Assembly: GCF_016906535.1 (NCBI RefSeq)
Contig: NC_057372.1
Location: 2,027,501-2,091,500 of the forward strand
Source of the DNA: Rhizoctonia solani
Taxonomy: Eukaryota > Basidiomycota > Agaricomycetes > Cantharellales > Ceratobasidiaceae
Direction: 5' to 3'
DNA length: 64,000 nucleotides
Both the position numbers and the translations under genes were made by a program. How positions within the stretch are numbered: the first letter of the stretch is position 1; every line of letters begins with the position of its first letter. The notes beneath the pieces were generated by a model, which worked only from the letters and a program-made list of their open reading frames with translations, had not been told where the DNA came from and did not search any database. Shown piece after piece: positions 35,662 through 47,385 of the stretch.

Positions 35662-35689
35662 TGTAGATTCATACGTCTATGAATCTACA
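35662..35689. promoter_or_regulatory. Perfect palindrome in the PL3 A1 promoter
   Basis: Two perfect 12-bp arms, TGTAGATTCATA and TATGAATCTACA, separated by CGTC, about 185-210 bp upstream of the A1 start codon. The core TTCATA..TATGAA recurs at the equivalent place in the second PL3 pair (59401-59416). Symmetry and conservation suggest a site for a dimeric regulator. Confidence 0.5.
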
Positions 35690-35767
35690 CACAGTCATGC
35701 CGATCGCGGCCATAGACATGTGGGCGAGCATATTTGTCGCGAAATTTCACTCCGGACCGCTGGTATC

Positions 35768-35805
35768 CACAGAGAAAAGAAACGCAGCTAAAATTAGCTG
35801 GGCGA
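35768..35805 (+). repeat. Left terminal inverted repeat
   Basis: Begins CACAGAGAAAAG; pairs with the complement of 43306-43343. Preceded by TATC. Confidence 0.82.
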
Positions 35806-36338
35806 GGTAGGAGCTGGTTTACATGAGAGCCCCACTTAAATTAGATGAGCAACTCACCTCTTTTTACGTGCGATTTGCATGTGGCAACATTTTCTTGGTT
35901 CACACATGTAAATTGCGTGTATGGATTCCCTCGCCGCTTACAGCCAATTTTACACGGTTTTTAACCTATATCAGCTACTGATCCCGCAGGTGGTTTTACG
36001 TGCAAATAGTAGTTAATTCTGATCGTATAAGTGATGAATACATGTAAAAATACATGGGAATGTATCTAATAAATGCATGCGAAAGCATACAGTCCTGCGC
36101 TGCGATTATCCATTGGGGTGCCTTGCCGGGTTCGGGGGTATAGCGCCGATGGGTATTTGCATTAGGATCGGTCGCGTGTTCGAACCCCAGGTGGGCCGCC
36201 GGTCGGAATAATGATAAAATAGAGCATACAGTCAAGTGAAAGCCAGAAATTCGAAAGTAAAGAAACGAAAGTTCGAAGTCGAGGGAAGGGTCTTCAGTTT
36301 GAAAGGGGCGATCGGTGAATAGGGGGGGGGGGTATCGT

Positions 36339-39300
36339 CTAGGTGCGCTTGCGGAGGCTGCGGTCCGAAGGTGGTACTGGAAGCTTGATCTTTAGTGTTC
36401 CAACGGCACGAGCCTTCCCCTGGAGTGATATGTAATAATATACAAACAACGTTGGGCAATACTTACCGTATTGATAAGTTCCTGAGCGGTCTCACCGGTT
36501 GATTGTGTGGTCGCCTTATTCGACGAACTGGCCTTGGGTCCATTGGCTAAAGGCTGTAAATACTATCATGGTAGGGAAGAAAAGATAATCAAGCAGCCCA
36601 CTAACCTTGGCAGTCTTCTGCTTCCGGCTTTCTGCAAGTTCCTTAGTGATTTGAGGGATCAGGGAAGGGGGGAGGGGCTCAAGCTCTTCCGCTTCGTCCT
36701 CCAGTTGTTCGGGAGCCTACCAGATGGGTCGACGGAAGTCAGCAAGGGACGATTTAGTGTGCTCAACGTACCAAGCGCCTTTTCTTCCTTGATTGGGGCT
36801 CTTCTCTTTCTCCCTCGCCCTTATCGTTGCTAACTTCCTTGGGTTCCTGCAGGGTTTTCTTTGGTTTCTAGGCCATAGGTTAGTCAAAATGCGAGAGGGT
36901 TTGTATAACATACCGGGCGTCGAATTGTTTTGGGTCGCTCGTCATCCTCTTCAATGGGCGGAAGCTAAAAGTGTATGTAGTTATTGGCGCCAAAGGACAA
37001 GCATGATGTACTTACTACATTTTTTCGACTCTTTACCATGTCCTTCTCTGCGGCCTTTACACCCTTTGTACGGGAACTGGTACCCTTCTCGGGCTCCGCC
37101 ACAGGCTCGGGATCGGCGTCAGATGAGCTGGGGGTGGAGTCGACTCGGCGAATTGATTTGGGAACTTGTCGGGCCGACTAGATGAATATAAATTAGCAGT
37201 AGCCGTAAATTGAACAAATAGAAAAACCTGTCGCACAGGCTTGGGATCGGCGTCAGACGAGCTGAGCGTGGAATTCACACGGCGAATCGACTTGGAGATT
37301 CGTCGGACGGGCTATGTAAAAATGTATTAATAGCAACAATAAACCCAATAGATAAGGAAAAATTACCTCGTTATCCTCGTTGTCCTCGTCTTCGTCCTCC
37401 ACATTGGCTTCCTTGCGGCGAATAGGTTTGGGCCTTGGAATGAGAGGACGGCCCTCGCGCTCCTTTCCCTTTCCCTTCCCGGGACCCAAGGGATCAGCTG
37501 TGGCCTTGGCACCTGCCCGGTCCCGAGAAGCGCCAAGAGCCTTGTCGCGGGCTTGCTCCCTTTCAACAACCTTGTTGGCCTTGCGAATATTGGCGGCGGT
37601 TGGCTTAGGAGGCAGGGTTGGGGGTTGGCTAGACGGCCGATCCTTGTCGTCTTCATCGTCGTCTTCATCATCGCCTTCATCACGCGTTAAGTGCCTTGCT
37701 TTTTTCGTAGGTCGGGTGGTACCATAGCTGGGGTGGGGTCGTTTCAAGGAGCGGGATGCTGGTTGGGGTTTTGAGGCTGTTTGAGTGTTGTTGTAGCGAC
37801 GGGCATTGAGGTTGTAGTCATCCTCCTCGCCACTTTCATCCTTGTCTCTGCCCCGGTCTTCATCCCCTATATCTGAATCCTCATCCGAACCCTTGCTGTT
37901 GGGATCAGAGGCATTGCGCTTCAGGAACAGCGCAGCTTTAGCATTTTCTTAAAATTTTGTTAGTTACAATTCGATGTAGTAACGTTAGACTTACTGCCGG
38001 ATCTGGTGTATGCGCTGTTTGATGCAAGATAGCCAGCGCATATAGCATCAATAGCCCAGCTATCATCACCGGACTCATCGCGGAAGTGATATAGGAACTT
38101 ATGATGCTTATACATCTATCGACAAACATTAGAGGTAGTCTGTGCTGAAAGAAAACGACTCACATAATTGTTGATCTGGGTTCGCTTCTGGGAACCGTAA
38201 TTCTTGTATGTCAATTTCTGACCCGGCTTGAGGTCAAGAGTTTGAGGGCGGTATAACACAAGGGCCTTGCGGGCCGATCCCTACACAATAAACTCAGTAA
38301 TTTAATATATTCAATACAGGAATAAACTCACTCGAACATCCAGCGCCATGTCATAATCATCACGTAGTCCAATTAACTCGAACCAAGGCTTTGAGCCTGG
38401 TCCCCCGCGCCCGACCTGGAATCCCTGCGGCTTCTCGATACGCTTGCAGTTCTGTTCGTTCACGCGGGCCTTGCTGTATGGGTTGAAATAACACCCATGT
38501 TTGTCGCCAAATAGGTGGCCATTTTCAAGCACATATCGGTACTTGGCCTTCCTAGTGACAAGACGCTCTATTGGGGTTCGTGCAATTTGTCGCTGGCCTT
38601 CAATCATAGTGTGGACACGGCCACCGCGTTTCCCGGGCCGTGTCTCATACGAGGTGGGGCATGCGTCGTATGGGTGGGCAGTCGAATTTGCTGGTGGAGG
38701 ACTTGGGGAGCGGCTCGACAGGGCGGTCTTGCTGCGATTCTTGCGCTGATCCTGTCGAGCAAAGGCATGTGGAGTTCCACTATGTCTGGGTAGGAGAAAC
38801 AAATCAATCAAAATAAAATCATCATTTTTGTGAGCGAATGTATGCAAATGAACTTACGTAGAGCTGAGTTCAGGCGTCTCCATATTTTCTGGGTCATTTT
38901 CGGAGCTGTGATTGGGAATTATACACAACGTGAGTCAAACCAACCAAATGTATGCGAGTTTAACTCACCTCCAAGGCCCGTTCTCCTTAGGATCCGGGGT
39001 GGGCGAACGAGAAGACGGGAGAGTTTCGTCTGGGAGAGACTCGACAGACTCTAAAGTGCGGCCAATTGTTGAGCTCCTGTCGCCGCCTGATGCTCAACCG
39101 GTAAACAGGAAAAGGGAAATAAAGTAGATACTAGGTCTCACCTGTGTATCTGTCCTGTTCTATGGTCACTTCGACATGGTCCAAGGACCGCCTGATTGTA
39201 GGGCTCCGTGCACTCTTAGAAACGCAACCTGAAAAAGATAAATATAATAAGAATAAACCTACAAAAGGAGGCATTACCTGAATCTTTGTGAGTTTTATCG

Positions 39301-39434
39301 GCTTTATCTACAGCAAGAATGTGTTAACAGATGAGAATAATTAATAGAATTAACTTAGGCTTACCGGCCGCTTCCATTGCCAGGAATGCTTTGAACCGCT
39401 CCCAAGTCGCTTGATTGATATCCATTGAAGACAT
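36339..39434 (-). CDS. Transposon-borne second gene, unknown function
   Basis: Reads leftward from ATG 39434 (MSSMDINQATWERFKAFLAM) through about fifteen exons to a stop at 36339. It includes small exons CVSKSARSPTIRRSLDHVEV, DRSSTIGRTLESVESLPDE and HSGTPHAFARQDQRKNRSK. A folded-looking region (38190-38850) contains IEGQRQIARTPIERLVTRK, YRYVLENGHLFGDKHGCYF, PWFELIGLRDDYDMALDVR and INNYMYKHHKFLYHFRDESG. The rest is acidic/basic low-complexity (EDEDEDNEDNE; GKGKGKEREG) and ends LPVPPSDRSLRKRT. Probably nuclear. It shares a 355-bp bidirectional promoter with the transposase. I do not recognise the fold; a DNA-binding or accessory transposition protein is plausible from position only. Confidence 0.6.
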
Positions 39435-39788
39435 ATGAACTTCTTTATGATCAATGTAGCCTCGAATCATGATGTGGCGTGAATTTGTTACTTACCTCAG
39501 ATCTGGTCGCACGAGCTCCGCTCAAGTTGGAGGTGGTAGTGACAAGCAAATTGACGTAGAATATATTTTTGGCGCTTTTATTTAGTTGAATATGAGGCGT
39601 GTTCTAGAACGAGGACAGGGGAGCAGGGATGGGGGTTGTGGTTAAGAGCAAGGTGGGAAGAGGGGGGGGAGGAGCGCGAAATGAAGATCGACCCTCACGT
39701 GATCGTGCCAAGTGATGCGCGTCGTCGATCAAATTTGTCTAAGTCCCCCAACCCCTGTGCAATTCCCTGGCTCCCTGCATATAACGCC
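39435..39788. promoter_or_regulatory. Bidirectional promoter inside the transposon
   Basis: About 355 bp between the two divergent starts of the transposon genes, with G-rich tracts near 39600-39680. It must drive both transposase and accessory gene. Confidence 0.5.
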
Positions 39789-42700
39789 ATGTCCGCTGTT
39801 GCTAGACGATTTCCTGGGGACAAGTTGCTAGTTTATTGTGCTCACTGTAAAAAAAATATTAGCTCTAGTACTCGAAATAAACATTTGAAGAAATACTTTG
39901 GTACGGCTGATAGTTTGGATAACAATCTGGAATTGAATGCCGGCAACTCTGAGCGGGACGTCGATATGGGCTCTGACAAGGAGTTATCCACAAATGACCT
40001 GGATCCCAGTGGTTCACAAGTGAGTGGAATAGTTGAAATCGCCCAGAATTTGGATGCAGAAGACCAGGAGGAAACTCATACACGTGAGCAACTCTTAAAT
40101 TGAAACCAAATGTATGCTAATTATATTGTATAAAAACACCTTCCAGTAGACAATGCAATCGGATTTCATACCTACGAATCGGATGGGGAGCAATCTGAGC
40201 GCTCTGACTACTCGCGCGGGAGTTGGTACCATATCCCAACACCCCCTCCTTCTCCCCCAAGCTCCCCTCCACCCGACCAGGATGTTCCTGAACCATTAGA
40301 GGATGAAGACGGGTTTCAAAACCTCAACGCTATTGATTTTCGCAAGTATGATCGATGGTACGCTGAGCCGGATACTGGTGAAGATGTTGAAATGCGTAAG
40401 CCTCATGGAATGATACTCTAGCATACTGATAATGATAGTTACCCAGATGCTGAGACTCTGACAGACAAAGAGGTCGACAGCATTATAATGCTTGCGATCC
40501 GACAATTTGGCACAGTTACACAAAGCAACTACGAGCGCATTCAATACTCATATCAACATAAACTGCAGCTTCTCACATCCCACCGCTTGCAAACTCGAAT
40601 TGCAAAGCTTTCCGGTGTCAACCCAGTTAATGTTGACTGCTGTATTAATGTTTGTCACGCATTTACTGGGAAATACGCCAAAGAAACTATTTGCTTGGTA
40701 TGCAACGCGCCTTGCTACGACTTCAAGAATCGCCCACAACAGGTCTTTCAGTACCTTCCTGCATCCCCGCGCTTTCGCGCTTACTTCAACAATCCTGACT
40801 TAATCCGCAAGATGCTATACCAACATGAATTCAAGCATCGGCTTGGACGTATCAACGATTTTTTCAATTCTCAGATCTACGAGCGGCTGCTGAGGACGAA
40901 CATTGTCATTGATGGTGCAGATACTGGCGTCCAACACTTCCCGGGAAAGCACGACATTGCCATTGCCGTTATGTCCGACGGTGTCAACATCTTCGATCAG
41001 GGCTCCAAGGAGACTAACACGTGTTGGCCGATCATGGCCCAGAACCTCAACTTGCCGCCGGAGGAACGCGCCCAGATGCGCAATCTTATTCCATTAGGTG
41101 TAATTCCCGGGCCAAACAAGCCCAAGGATTTCGACTCATTCCTTGTCCCGTTTGTTGAGGAATGCATTGATCTTGCAAAAGGCATCGACACATATAATGC
41201 GATGACTGGTCAAACATTCACCTTGCGTGTCCACCCAGTCATTATCTCTGGCGATATGCAGGCTATCAAGTACCTGCAGAACTTCAAAGGTCCAAATGGT
41301 CGTGTCCCGTGCCGTGGGTGCTTGATGGTTGGCGTCTACCACGCAGACAAAAAGACTTATTACATACCTCTAGCTGAGCCTATTGCTACTGACAGTTCAT
41401 CGGCTAACGTTAACTCATACAATCCCCACAATCTCCCACTTCGTACTGACAAGAAGACAAGTATTCAAACTAGGAAAATCGACGAAGCTCTGACTGCTGG
41501 CCTTGCGGAAGACTTACGCAAAAGAACTGGTATCTGTGGTCCTTCAATTCTTGATCGCATTCCCTCCATCCAACGCCCATCTTCGTATCCTCATGAATTC
41601 ATGCATCTATTTTTACTTAACCACGGCCCAGCTCTGGTCTCGCTCTGGGTTGGTACTCATCCTGGCATATCCGATGCTGGCTCCGGCTATTACTTGCTCT
41701 TGCGTGCTGTCTGGACCGCTATTGGAATTGAGACTGAAGAAGCAACATACCTACTGCCGGCAAGGTTTATTCGACCCCTCCCCAATATTGCTACCAGTGT
41801 CAACCTCTATAACGCTGAGTCTTGGTCTTTCTGGCTTGTCTACATTGGTCCTGTGGTGCTACGAGGCCGACTCCCGCCGAAATACTACAACCATTACTTA
41901 CAACTCGTTAGCATTCTCAAATGCTTGCTCAACCTCGAGAACACCACACAGCGGATCGAAGAGCTCAAACAGGAAATTATTGAATATGTAGAAAAATTTG
42001 AAGAGTAAGTAAAATCGAGTATCAATATTTAGCTCTGAACTGAATAATTGCACAAGATACTACTATCAGTACGATTACAACCGCTTGAGCGTGTGTCGAC
42101 TTACGCTCCACGCTCTGCTTCACGTCGCCAACGATGTTCTCCGCTGTGGTCCTGTATGGGTTGCTTGGTCGTTCTCTGTTGAGCAATACTGTCGGGAGAT
42201 TGTTGGATGCGCAAGGTCAAAAGTTGTTCCATATCCTACCATTAATCGGCATATTCTCCAAATGGCTCAACTTGCTTCGGTCGCTTGTCGCTTCCCAATT
42301 ATCCGCAAGGCAATGCTCTTTGGAAAATCTCAAGCACCCGTCCGATCCAGTAAGATGGAAATGATATACCATGGTTGTATGTACTATTCTTATCACTTAG
42401 TTCATTACTAACGTATTGCAATAGACCCCAATACAATTCTCCGCTACCCCCATCTGCCCGGATTTCCCCTCAACCCCCACGTACGCCGCCGTCTAGCTCA
42501 ATATTTCCACACCAACTACCAAGAATGGACTTTCCATGCTTGGTTGGCGTTCATTCCTGACCGTGCTGAACGCTGGGGAAAGCTCCAAATCCCAGAAGGT
42601 GATAGCGTTCGTTGTGCGGCCGTTGTCGATCCTCTCTTGTCGTACGGCAAGCGTGACTCCTCTTTTGTTCGAGTAAGTACGCGGGAAACTTGCTTGTTCT

Positions 42701-43103
42701 TTTGCTGAATTAGTATCAGTACGAATTTCAAAGGGATTTGAATGAAAACTTTCGTAATCGACCTTGCAACATGGTCGATGCGTTTGGATATGGACGCCTT
42801 GACTTTATCATTGCGCTTACGCTCCCACGCAGCGAGAAGTTCAAGATTGACGAGCCAACACTTCATATATTGGCGCATATAACTGAGGCCAAGGGTGCAG
42901 AGGGCGATGCGGCAACAGATTTTGTCTCTTTTACACAGTTTGGTCGCTCGATTATTCTCGATGTCACATCAGTTCAGAGGGTTGTCGGCCGAATTTACAC
43001 TAAGGGCGTCAAGGAGTTAGGGGAGTGGTATATCATTGACCGGACCCTCGACTGTTGCGAAACGGTATTTCATCCGGCCGAGCATCCATACGACGACGAT
43101 TAA
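39789..43103 (+). CDS. Tnp2-type (CACTA) transposase, intact
   Basis: Six exons (39789-40083, 40147-40395, 40447-42004, 42057-42373, 42425-42672 and 42720-43103) give 1016 residues with no frame break. The N-terminus LLVYCAHCKKNISSSTRNKH is a zinc-knuckle/BED-like CxxC...H segment. An acidic linker follows. The core has VCHAFTGKY and ICLVCNAPCYD (Cys pairs), then IVIDGADTGVQHF, DIAIAVMSDGVNIFD, TCWPIMAQNLNLPPEER, LIPLGVIPGPNKPKDFDSFL and VHPVIISGDMQAIKYLQNFKG, followed by CRGCLMVG. The DG/D residues of IAVMSDGVNIF and the GD in ISGD are where Tnp2-family catalytic acids lie. The C-terminal part is conserved-looking to HPAEHPYDDD. Moves the element by cut and paste; the intact frame suggests an autonomous copy. 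Confidence 0.85.
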
Positions 43104-43305
43104 CTTATATGTGTATTATGTATCTAAACAGCTGAGTATAATTTACATGTATTTTACGTCTAGTCCGGTCCATCAGAACCATCGCACATTGTTTACATGC
43201 GCGAGACACATAAACCGGAACACAGCTAAACCATAAGATGAGGTAGGTAAATATTAGTTGAAAATTTTACCTGCTGACCACATATAAAAAAACTTATTCA
43301 TGCTT

Positions 43306-43343
43306 CACTCAGGTAAATTTAGCTGGTTCCCTTTTCTCTGTGT
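43306..43343 (-). repeat. Right terminal inverted repeat
   Basis: Complement begins CACAGAGAAAAG; pairs with 35768-35805. Followed by TATC. Confidence 0.82.
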
Positions 43344-43955
43344 ATCCCTGCAACACTCATGACGTGTCAATGCTTGTTAGTGGCATTTGACGGGGCCCGC
43401 TTCTTACTAAATACACTTATGAAGTAAAGAGCTATCGGATTAGGCTAAATATCTATCCCAGTCACATCCACTGCATGCTTAATTGATGCCAGTACTTGGC
43501 ATGAGAAATGCTGTCCATCCATGCGCGGGTAAGCACGTTTATTTGAGCATTGCCAAATAGATATCCAGTTTTTTGATTTGACTCTCTTTGCTGGCCCTCA
43601 AGCGAGACTTCTTTCGCTGTAGTAACCCGGGTAACTTGATGTATATGGAACTGGCGACACGCGAGAAACGTCTTGGCACACTGGTGCATTGATGAAGGCA
43701 CCGTCATTGGAAGCACAAAGTAAGTAGGTCTGTTCGGTTTTGCTAACCGCGAGCTATGGATTACCTAGTCAATGAATGTCAAGACCCGCGCCGTGGACAT
43801 CTGCAAAGAGTTAGTGATTGTCACTCTGGAAACTATGGAGTTAAGGCCAAAGTTCGAGTGGATATAAGATGAAGCCTGGGTGATGGGATCCAGCATCATC
43901 TCGACCTCTCATTAGTATACTGCACCCATAATTGTCTCTAACTACATTCTCTCCA
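43344..43955. promoter_or_regulatory. Promoter of PL3 copy A2
   Basis: About 610 bp remaining between the transposon and the A2 start. ATATAAGA at about 43861 is a likely TATA box, about 95 bp before the ATG. The segment CATGACGTGTCA (about 43359) and CTTGGCACACTGG...GAAGGCACC (about 43672-43700) have clear counterparts in the second pair (about 59509 and 59822), marking this as conserved upstream sequence. Confidence 0.55.
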
Positions 43956-44888
43956 ATGGTTCAGTTCTCCTTCGCCGCTCTTACCGCTATCGTCGGTGTT
44001 CTCGCCCATACCGCCGTTGCCGCTCCTTCAGACAAGCGTGCCGCCAGCTGCTCGTTCCCCAACCCATCTGCGTCGACCAACGTCAAGTTCTCTGCTCCGC
44101 GCAGAGTCAAGGCCGGCGAAACCTTCGATGGTCAGTGACATGAGTTTCATGCGAGTTGACGTCTGGTACTTATTCAGCGACTAACAGGTAAAAACCTTCG
44201 TTATGGCCGCGGAATAAATTGCGCTGCTGCTCCGGAAGTCGACTCCCTAAGCCCTGTCTTCATTCTTGAATCCGGCGCAAGCATCGCGTAGGTCCATACC
44301 TATGTCAGGTACTAATGTATACTTATGCATATATCCAATAGAAATGCCGTTATTGGTGCGGACCAGCAAATAGGTATTCAATGCTTGGGCCCTTGCACGA
44401 TCCGCAACGTATGGTTCGAAGAAGTTTGCGAAGAAGCTATCATTCTCCGCCAGAGCTCTGGCAAAACCACCATCACCGGCGGAGGCGCGAAGAGTGCTCC
44501 TGACGTTGTTGTAAGGCACAACGGTGCAGGTGTTGTTGACATCGACTCGTACTGCGTCCAGGACTTCGGCAGGCTCTACCGCTCGTGCGGCAACTGCTCC
44601 ACTCAGGTCAAGCGTGAGGTCACGATCAGCAACGTAATCGCTCGCAACGGCAAGCTTATTGCAGGGGTGAACTCGAACTATGGAGATGTGGCTACGATCG
44701 ACACGAAGACGAACGCGTACACGAGTGTGACGTCTGTATGCGACACCTTCCGGGGTACTAACAATGGAAACGAGCCGGTTAGGCTGACTCAGAATCAGTC
44801 CAATGCCAAGTCAGTATTATGTCTACGTTTATCTGCTTAGGACTCAGCTCATGCCTCTTGCGTTTTTTTCTGTAGCTGCAAATTCTAA
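43956..44888 (+). CDS. PL3 pectate lyase, copy A2
   Basis: Closely related to copy A1 (about 90% identical by eye in the third exon). Starts MVQFSFAALTAIVGVLAHT at 43956, with the same SDKRAASC junction after the signal peptide. Exon 1 ends GETFDG; exon 2 reads KNLRYGRGINCAAAPEVD and FILESGASIA; exon 3 holds NAVIGADQQIGIQC, CTIRNVWFEEVCEEA, SSGKTTITGGGAKSAPDVV, VQDFGRLYRSCGNC and VNSNYGDVATIDTK; a last mini-exon gives NCKF. It differs from A1 by a short YTSVTSVCDTF insertion (two extra residues) and several changes in exon 2. Coding sequence intact. Secreted, acts on plant pectin. Its upstream region was cut off from A1 by the transposon. Confidence 0.9.
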
Positions 44889-46613
44889 TCAGGTTGATGG
44901 GCTTATAGATCGATTATACGTTTCTGTTTATAGCCGGTTCTAATTCCAATGCATCACTCTTAATTTTTCTTTTGGAGACCGACCGAGTTTTATTACTGTC
45001 ATTGGTCTACCGTTAAGCGCCTTAGGCTCGGTATGCAACCCCTTTGTCAGTAACTAAGTATCGCGACCGTAGCGAACCCCGTTCGCTCAATCATCCCGGT
45101 CGTATCACCTTACCTTTCAGAGCCCGATTCACGGTCTCGCACATGAGCTGCAGAAACAGTCTGAAAGTATACGACTTTTTGATTGGCATGGCGGGGTTCG
45201 ACTTTTCGACTTTTACCCAGCTCGCTTCTTGTTTTATCTTCTTTCACCAGAACCTCTCACTTTAGCTGTCCCGGTAACTCTATCCAAGCTGAAGCCGTAG
45301 ATTGAGTTCCCGGTAACTCGTCGCTGGCTTACCTTGCATGATTCAGCTTTATACACAAAAATCAAGAATGAAAAGCTTTTCCTCACGCGAGCGGTTGACC
45401 GATATAGTATCTTCTCACTGGCGATTTGGATACACCGAATTCAGAGGGCTTTCCCATAAGTTGTAGCATGATGGCTCAAAAGCTGTACCTTGTTCCCTTG
45501 CCGCATATATATAACTCCTTCCTAACCACGAGCCCGAGACACGAAAACCAAGTTTCATTTCCTACTTTGTCGTTCCTAGTTCAAAACACTTTCAACATAC
45601 ATACAACGCGTGACCGAATGCCCCCACAAAAAAAATAAACTCGATCACGTTCATTAGCACTGCTCAAGAATACCATGGTCTCGACGCGGCCGCAGATCAC
45701 TTTTGACTTGGGACGCGTTACTCACGTGCCTAGTTAGGGTCGATCCCTGTTCCTGTGACATCACTCTTCAGCCCTCCCCCTGGGCCTGGGTTGGTCACAC
45801 AAAAAGTTAACCTTTTTGGAAGTGGATATTACCTAGAATTGACATTTAGCGCATAGGTGATATTAAAATCGGGCGCTGTATACGCCCTTCTTTTTTAATG
45901 ACGATGGGTGTAATATGAATATATATAGGACCCGATCCCATTAGTTTATTTGTTGTACTTGGGTTACGTGATCATACGCGATCACCAAGACAATGTTGGA
46001 AAGCTCCCAGACGGTACGACGATAGATGAGAAAAAAAACCTTGCGATTCCATATGCACAAGTATGAACCAAGTAGACCCGCGTACAGCCCAAAGGAAAAA
46101 AGAAAAACGTGGAAGAACAAAGGAGGCAGAACTATAGGCCGCCACATTAGGTGTTAAGAACAATTGACCAGCCCAGCCTCGCACTGCAAGAAAGCTAGTC
46201 AATAGCTATGCGGTCAATGAGAATGAACAACAGGAAGAGAACAAGAGAGTATCGCTGATACCTTACATGAAGATGTACAAAGGCTCATCTAGGAGGGGAT
46301 CGTAACTATCTCACACAGTGGAACATTAATTTCATAGATTGTCGCCAGAGTATCATCTCGTGCGTGGGCTGAGTAGAGAAGAGAGAAAAAATATAACAGT
46401 GAAGACAAAAGGAATAAAGACAGGTAGTAAAAAAAATAACCGGTGTGAATGTCGAGTCAGTCCATGCAGCGTCCGTCGGTTTGATGTGCGAAAAAAGGGG
46501 GAGCTAGCGACACAGTTTCTAAAGGGTATGCCGGCAAACGCTTGTATTGACGACTAGACACACGAAGTGGGGGGGGGGGAGGGATGCGTTGGAGTGTACG
46601 GCCTGTTCGGAGA
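44889..46613. other. Intergenic, 1.7 kb
   Basis: No convincing gene. Short unrelated open frames on both strands. A G10 run at about 46570 and a T/A-rich stretch near 45880-45950. The last few hundred bases are probably the 3' UTR of the tetraspanin gene. Confidence 0.4.
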
Positions 46614-47385
46614 TTATACGAAACCACGGCCACCACGCTTGGCGTCGATCTTGCGGAACCGTTCTTCTTCGACGCGCTGTGAAAGGAACGAAAAATTAGC
46701 ATACGTCAACAAGAAAAAAAGGAGAAAAACGTACCTTGTTGATAATGCACATCGTAGCCAAAAAGAGCGCAATAATGATCGCCTGGAATCCGTAGATCTA
46801 GACAGCAAATTAGAATTTCACAGCAACTGTTACCGACGGACGGCCAATACGTACCGAGGTGAAAACATTATTGAGGGTGTAGTCCGCAAAGTTGGTGACG
46901 GCTCCGACGCATCCGGTCGAGTTGAGAGCAAATGTCTCGCTGGCGCAAATGCCAGTGTTAACGGCCCGGTCGGTGCCGTTGTAGTAGCCACAGCACTGGA
47001 ACTGCTCCTGGATACGGCCGAGGGTGATCTGGTTCTGCTCTCCCCAGACCTCACTAAAGTTCTTCCTTTCCTCAAGAGTGTAGAACCAGACGATGCTGCC
47101 GATGATGACAGTCGCGACCGAGTCGGCGATGAGAACCCAGTTCAGGGACTTGAGTCCGCCGGTGGTGGCCTTGGGGGTAAGAATAGCGGCTATGGAGATG
47201 ACAAATGTGATGGCGAACATGATGCCGAGACCGAGACCGGCGTTGAGATCGGTGTCTGAGATGACGAGGTCTCGGAGCAAGTCGGGAGCACGCCAGACGA
47301 CTGAGAAGCCGATGCAGATGGCGGCGGCGAGCAACAGGGCAAGGTCCAAGCCGGCCCAAACACCAGTCAGAGTTTTGGAAGGCAT
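46614..47385 (-). CDS. Tetraspanin-like four-TM protein
   Basis: Three exons read leftward from ATG 47385: a large exon, then IYGFQAIIIALFLATMCIINK, then RVEEERFRKIDAKRGGRGFV. Four hydrophobic segments are visible: GLDLALLLAAAICIGFSVVW, GLGLGIMFAITFVISIAAIL, WVLIADSVATVIIGSIVWF and the exon-2 segment. The large extracellular loop between segments 3 and 4 contains QFQCCGYYNG, the Cys-Cys-Gly signature of tetraspanins, and two further Cys. Around 225 residues, normal for fungal tetraspanins, which organise membrane microdomains and are needed for host penetration in some plant pathogens. Frame intact. A CT/AG-rich leader of about 1 kb separates it from MET8. Confidence 0.85.

Larger units (their letters stand above)
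35768..43343. mobile_element. CACTA-like DNA transposon with Tnp2-type transposase
   Basis: About 7.58 kb. Terminal inverted repeats run from 35768 rightward and from 43343 leftward; both begin CACAGAGAAAAG and stay about 75-80% identical for some 38 bp (including AGCTAAA). TATC flanks both ends (35764-35767 and 43344-43347). If the first C is excluded from the repeat, the flanking duplication reads GTATCC. The element carries two divergent genes: a transposase (+) with an intact frame and an unrecognised gene (-). Inserted between the two PL3 starts. A paralogous empty site at about 59.5 kb confirms the boundaries: joining the flanks with one TATC removed realigns with that site. Insertion looks fairly recent because the duplication is exact and the transposase is open. 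Confidence 0.85.

Noticed and set aside
36120..36205. GTGTTCGAACCCC, resembling a tRNA B box
   Set aside because: No matching acceptor stem, D arm or anticodon arm can be folded around it, and it lies in the subterminal region of the transposon.
37363..37747. Long open frames on several strands in the Ser/Asp/Lys-rich region
   Set aside because: They are shadows of the low-complexity acidic region of the transposon partner gene on the minus strand.
46565..46585. G10 run (also G runs near 13523 and 36321) as possible quadruplex or slippage element
   Set aside because: Single homopolymers without the four-run arrangement; worth noting only as places where sequence length is unreliable.
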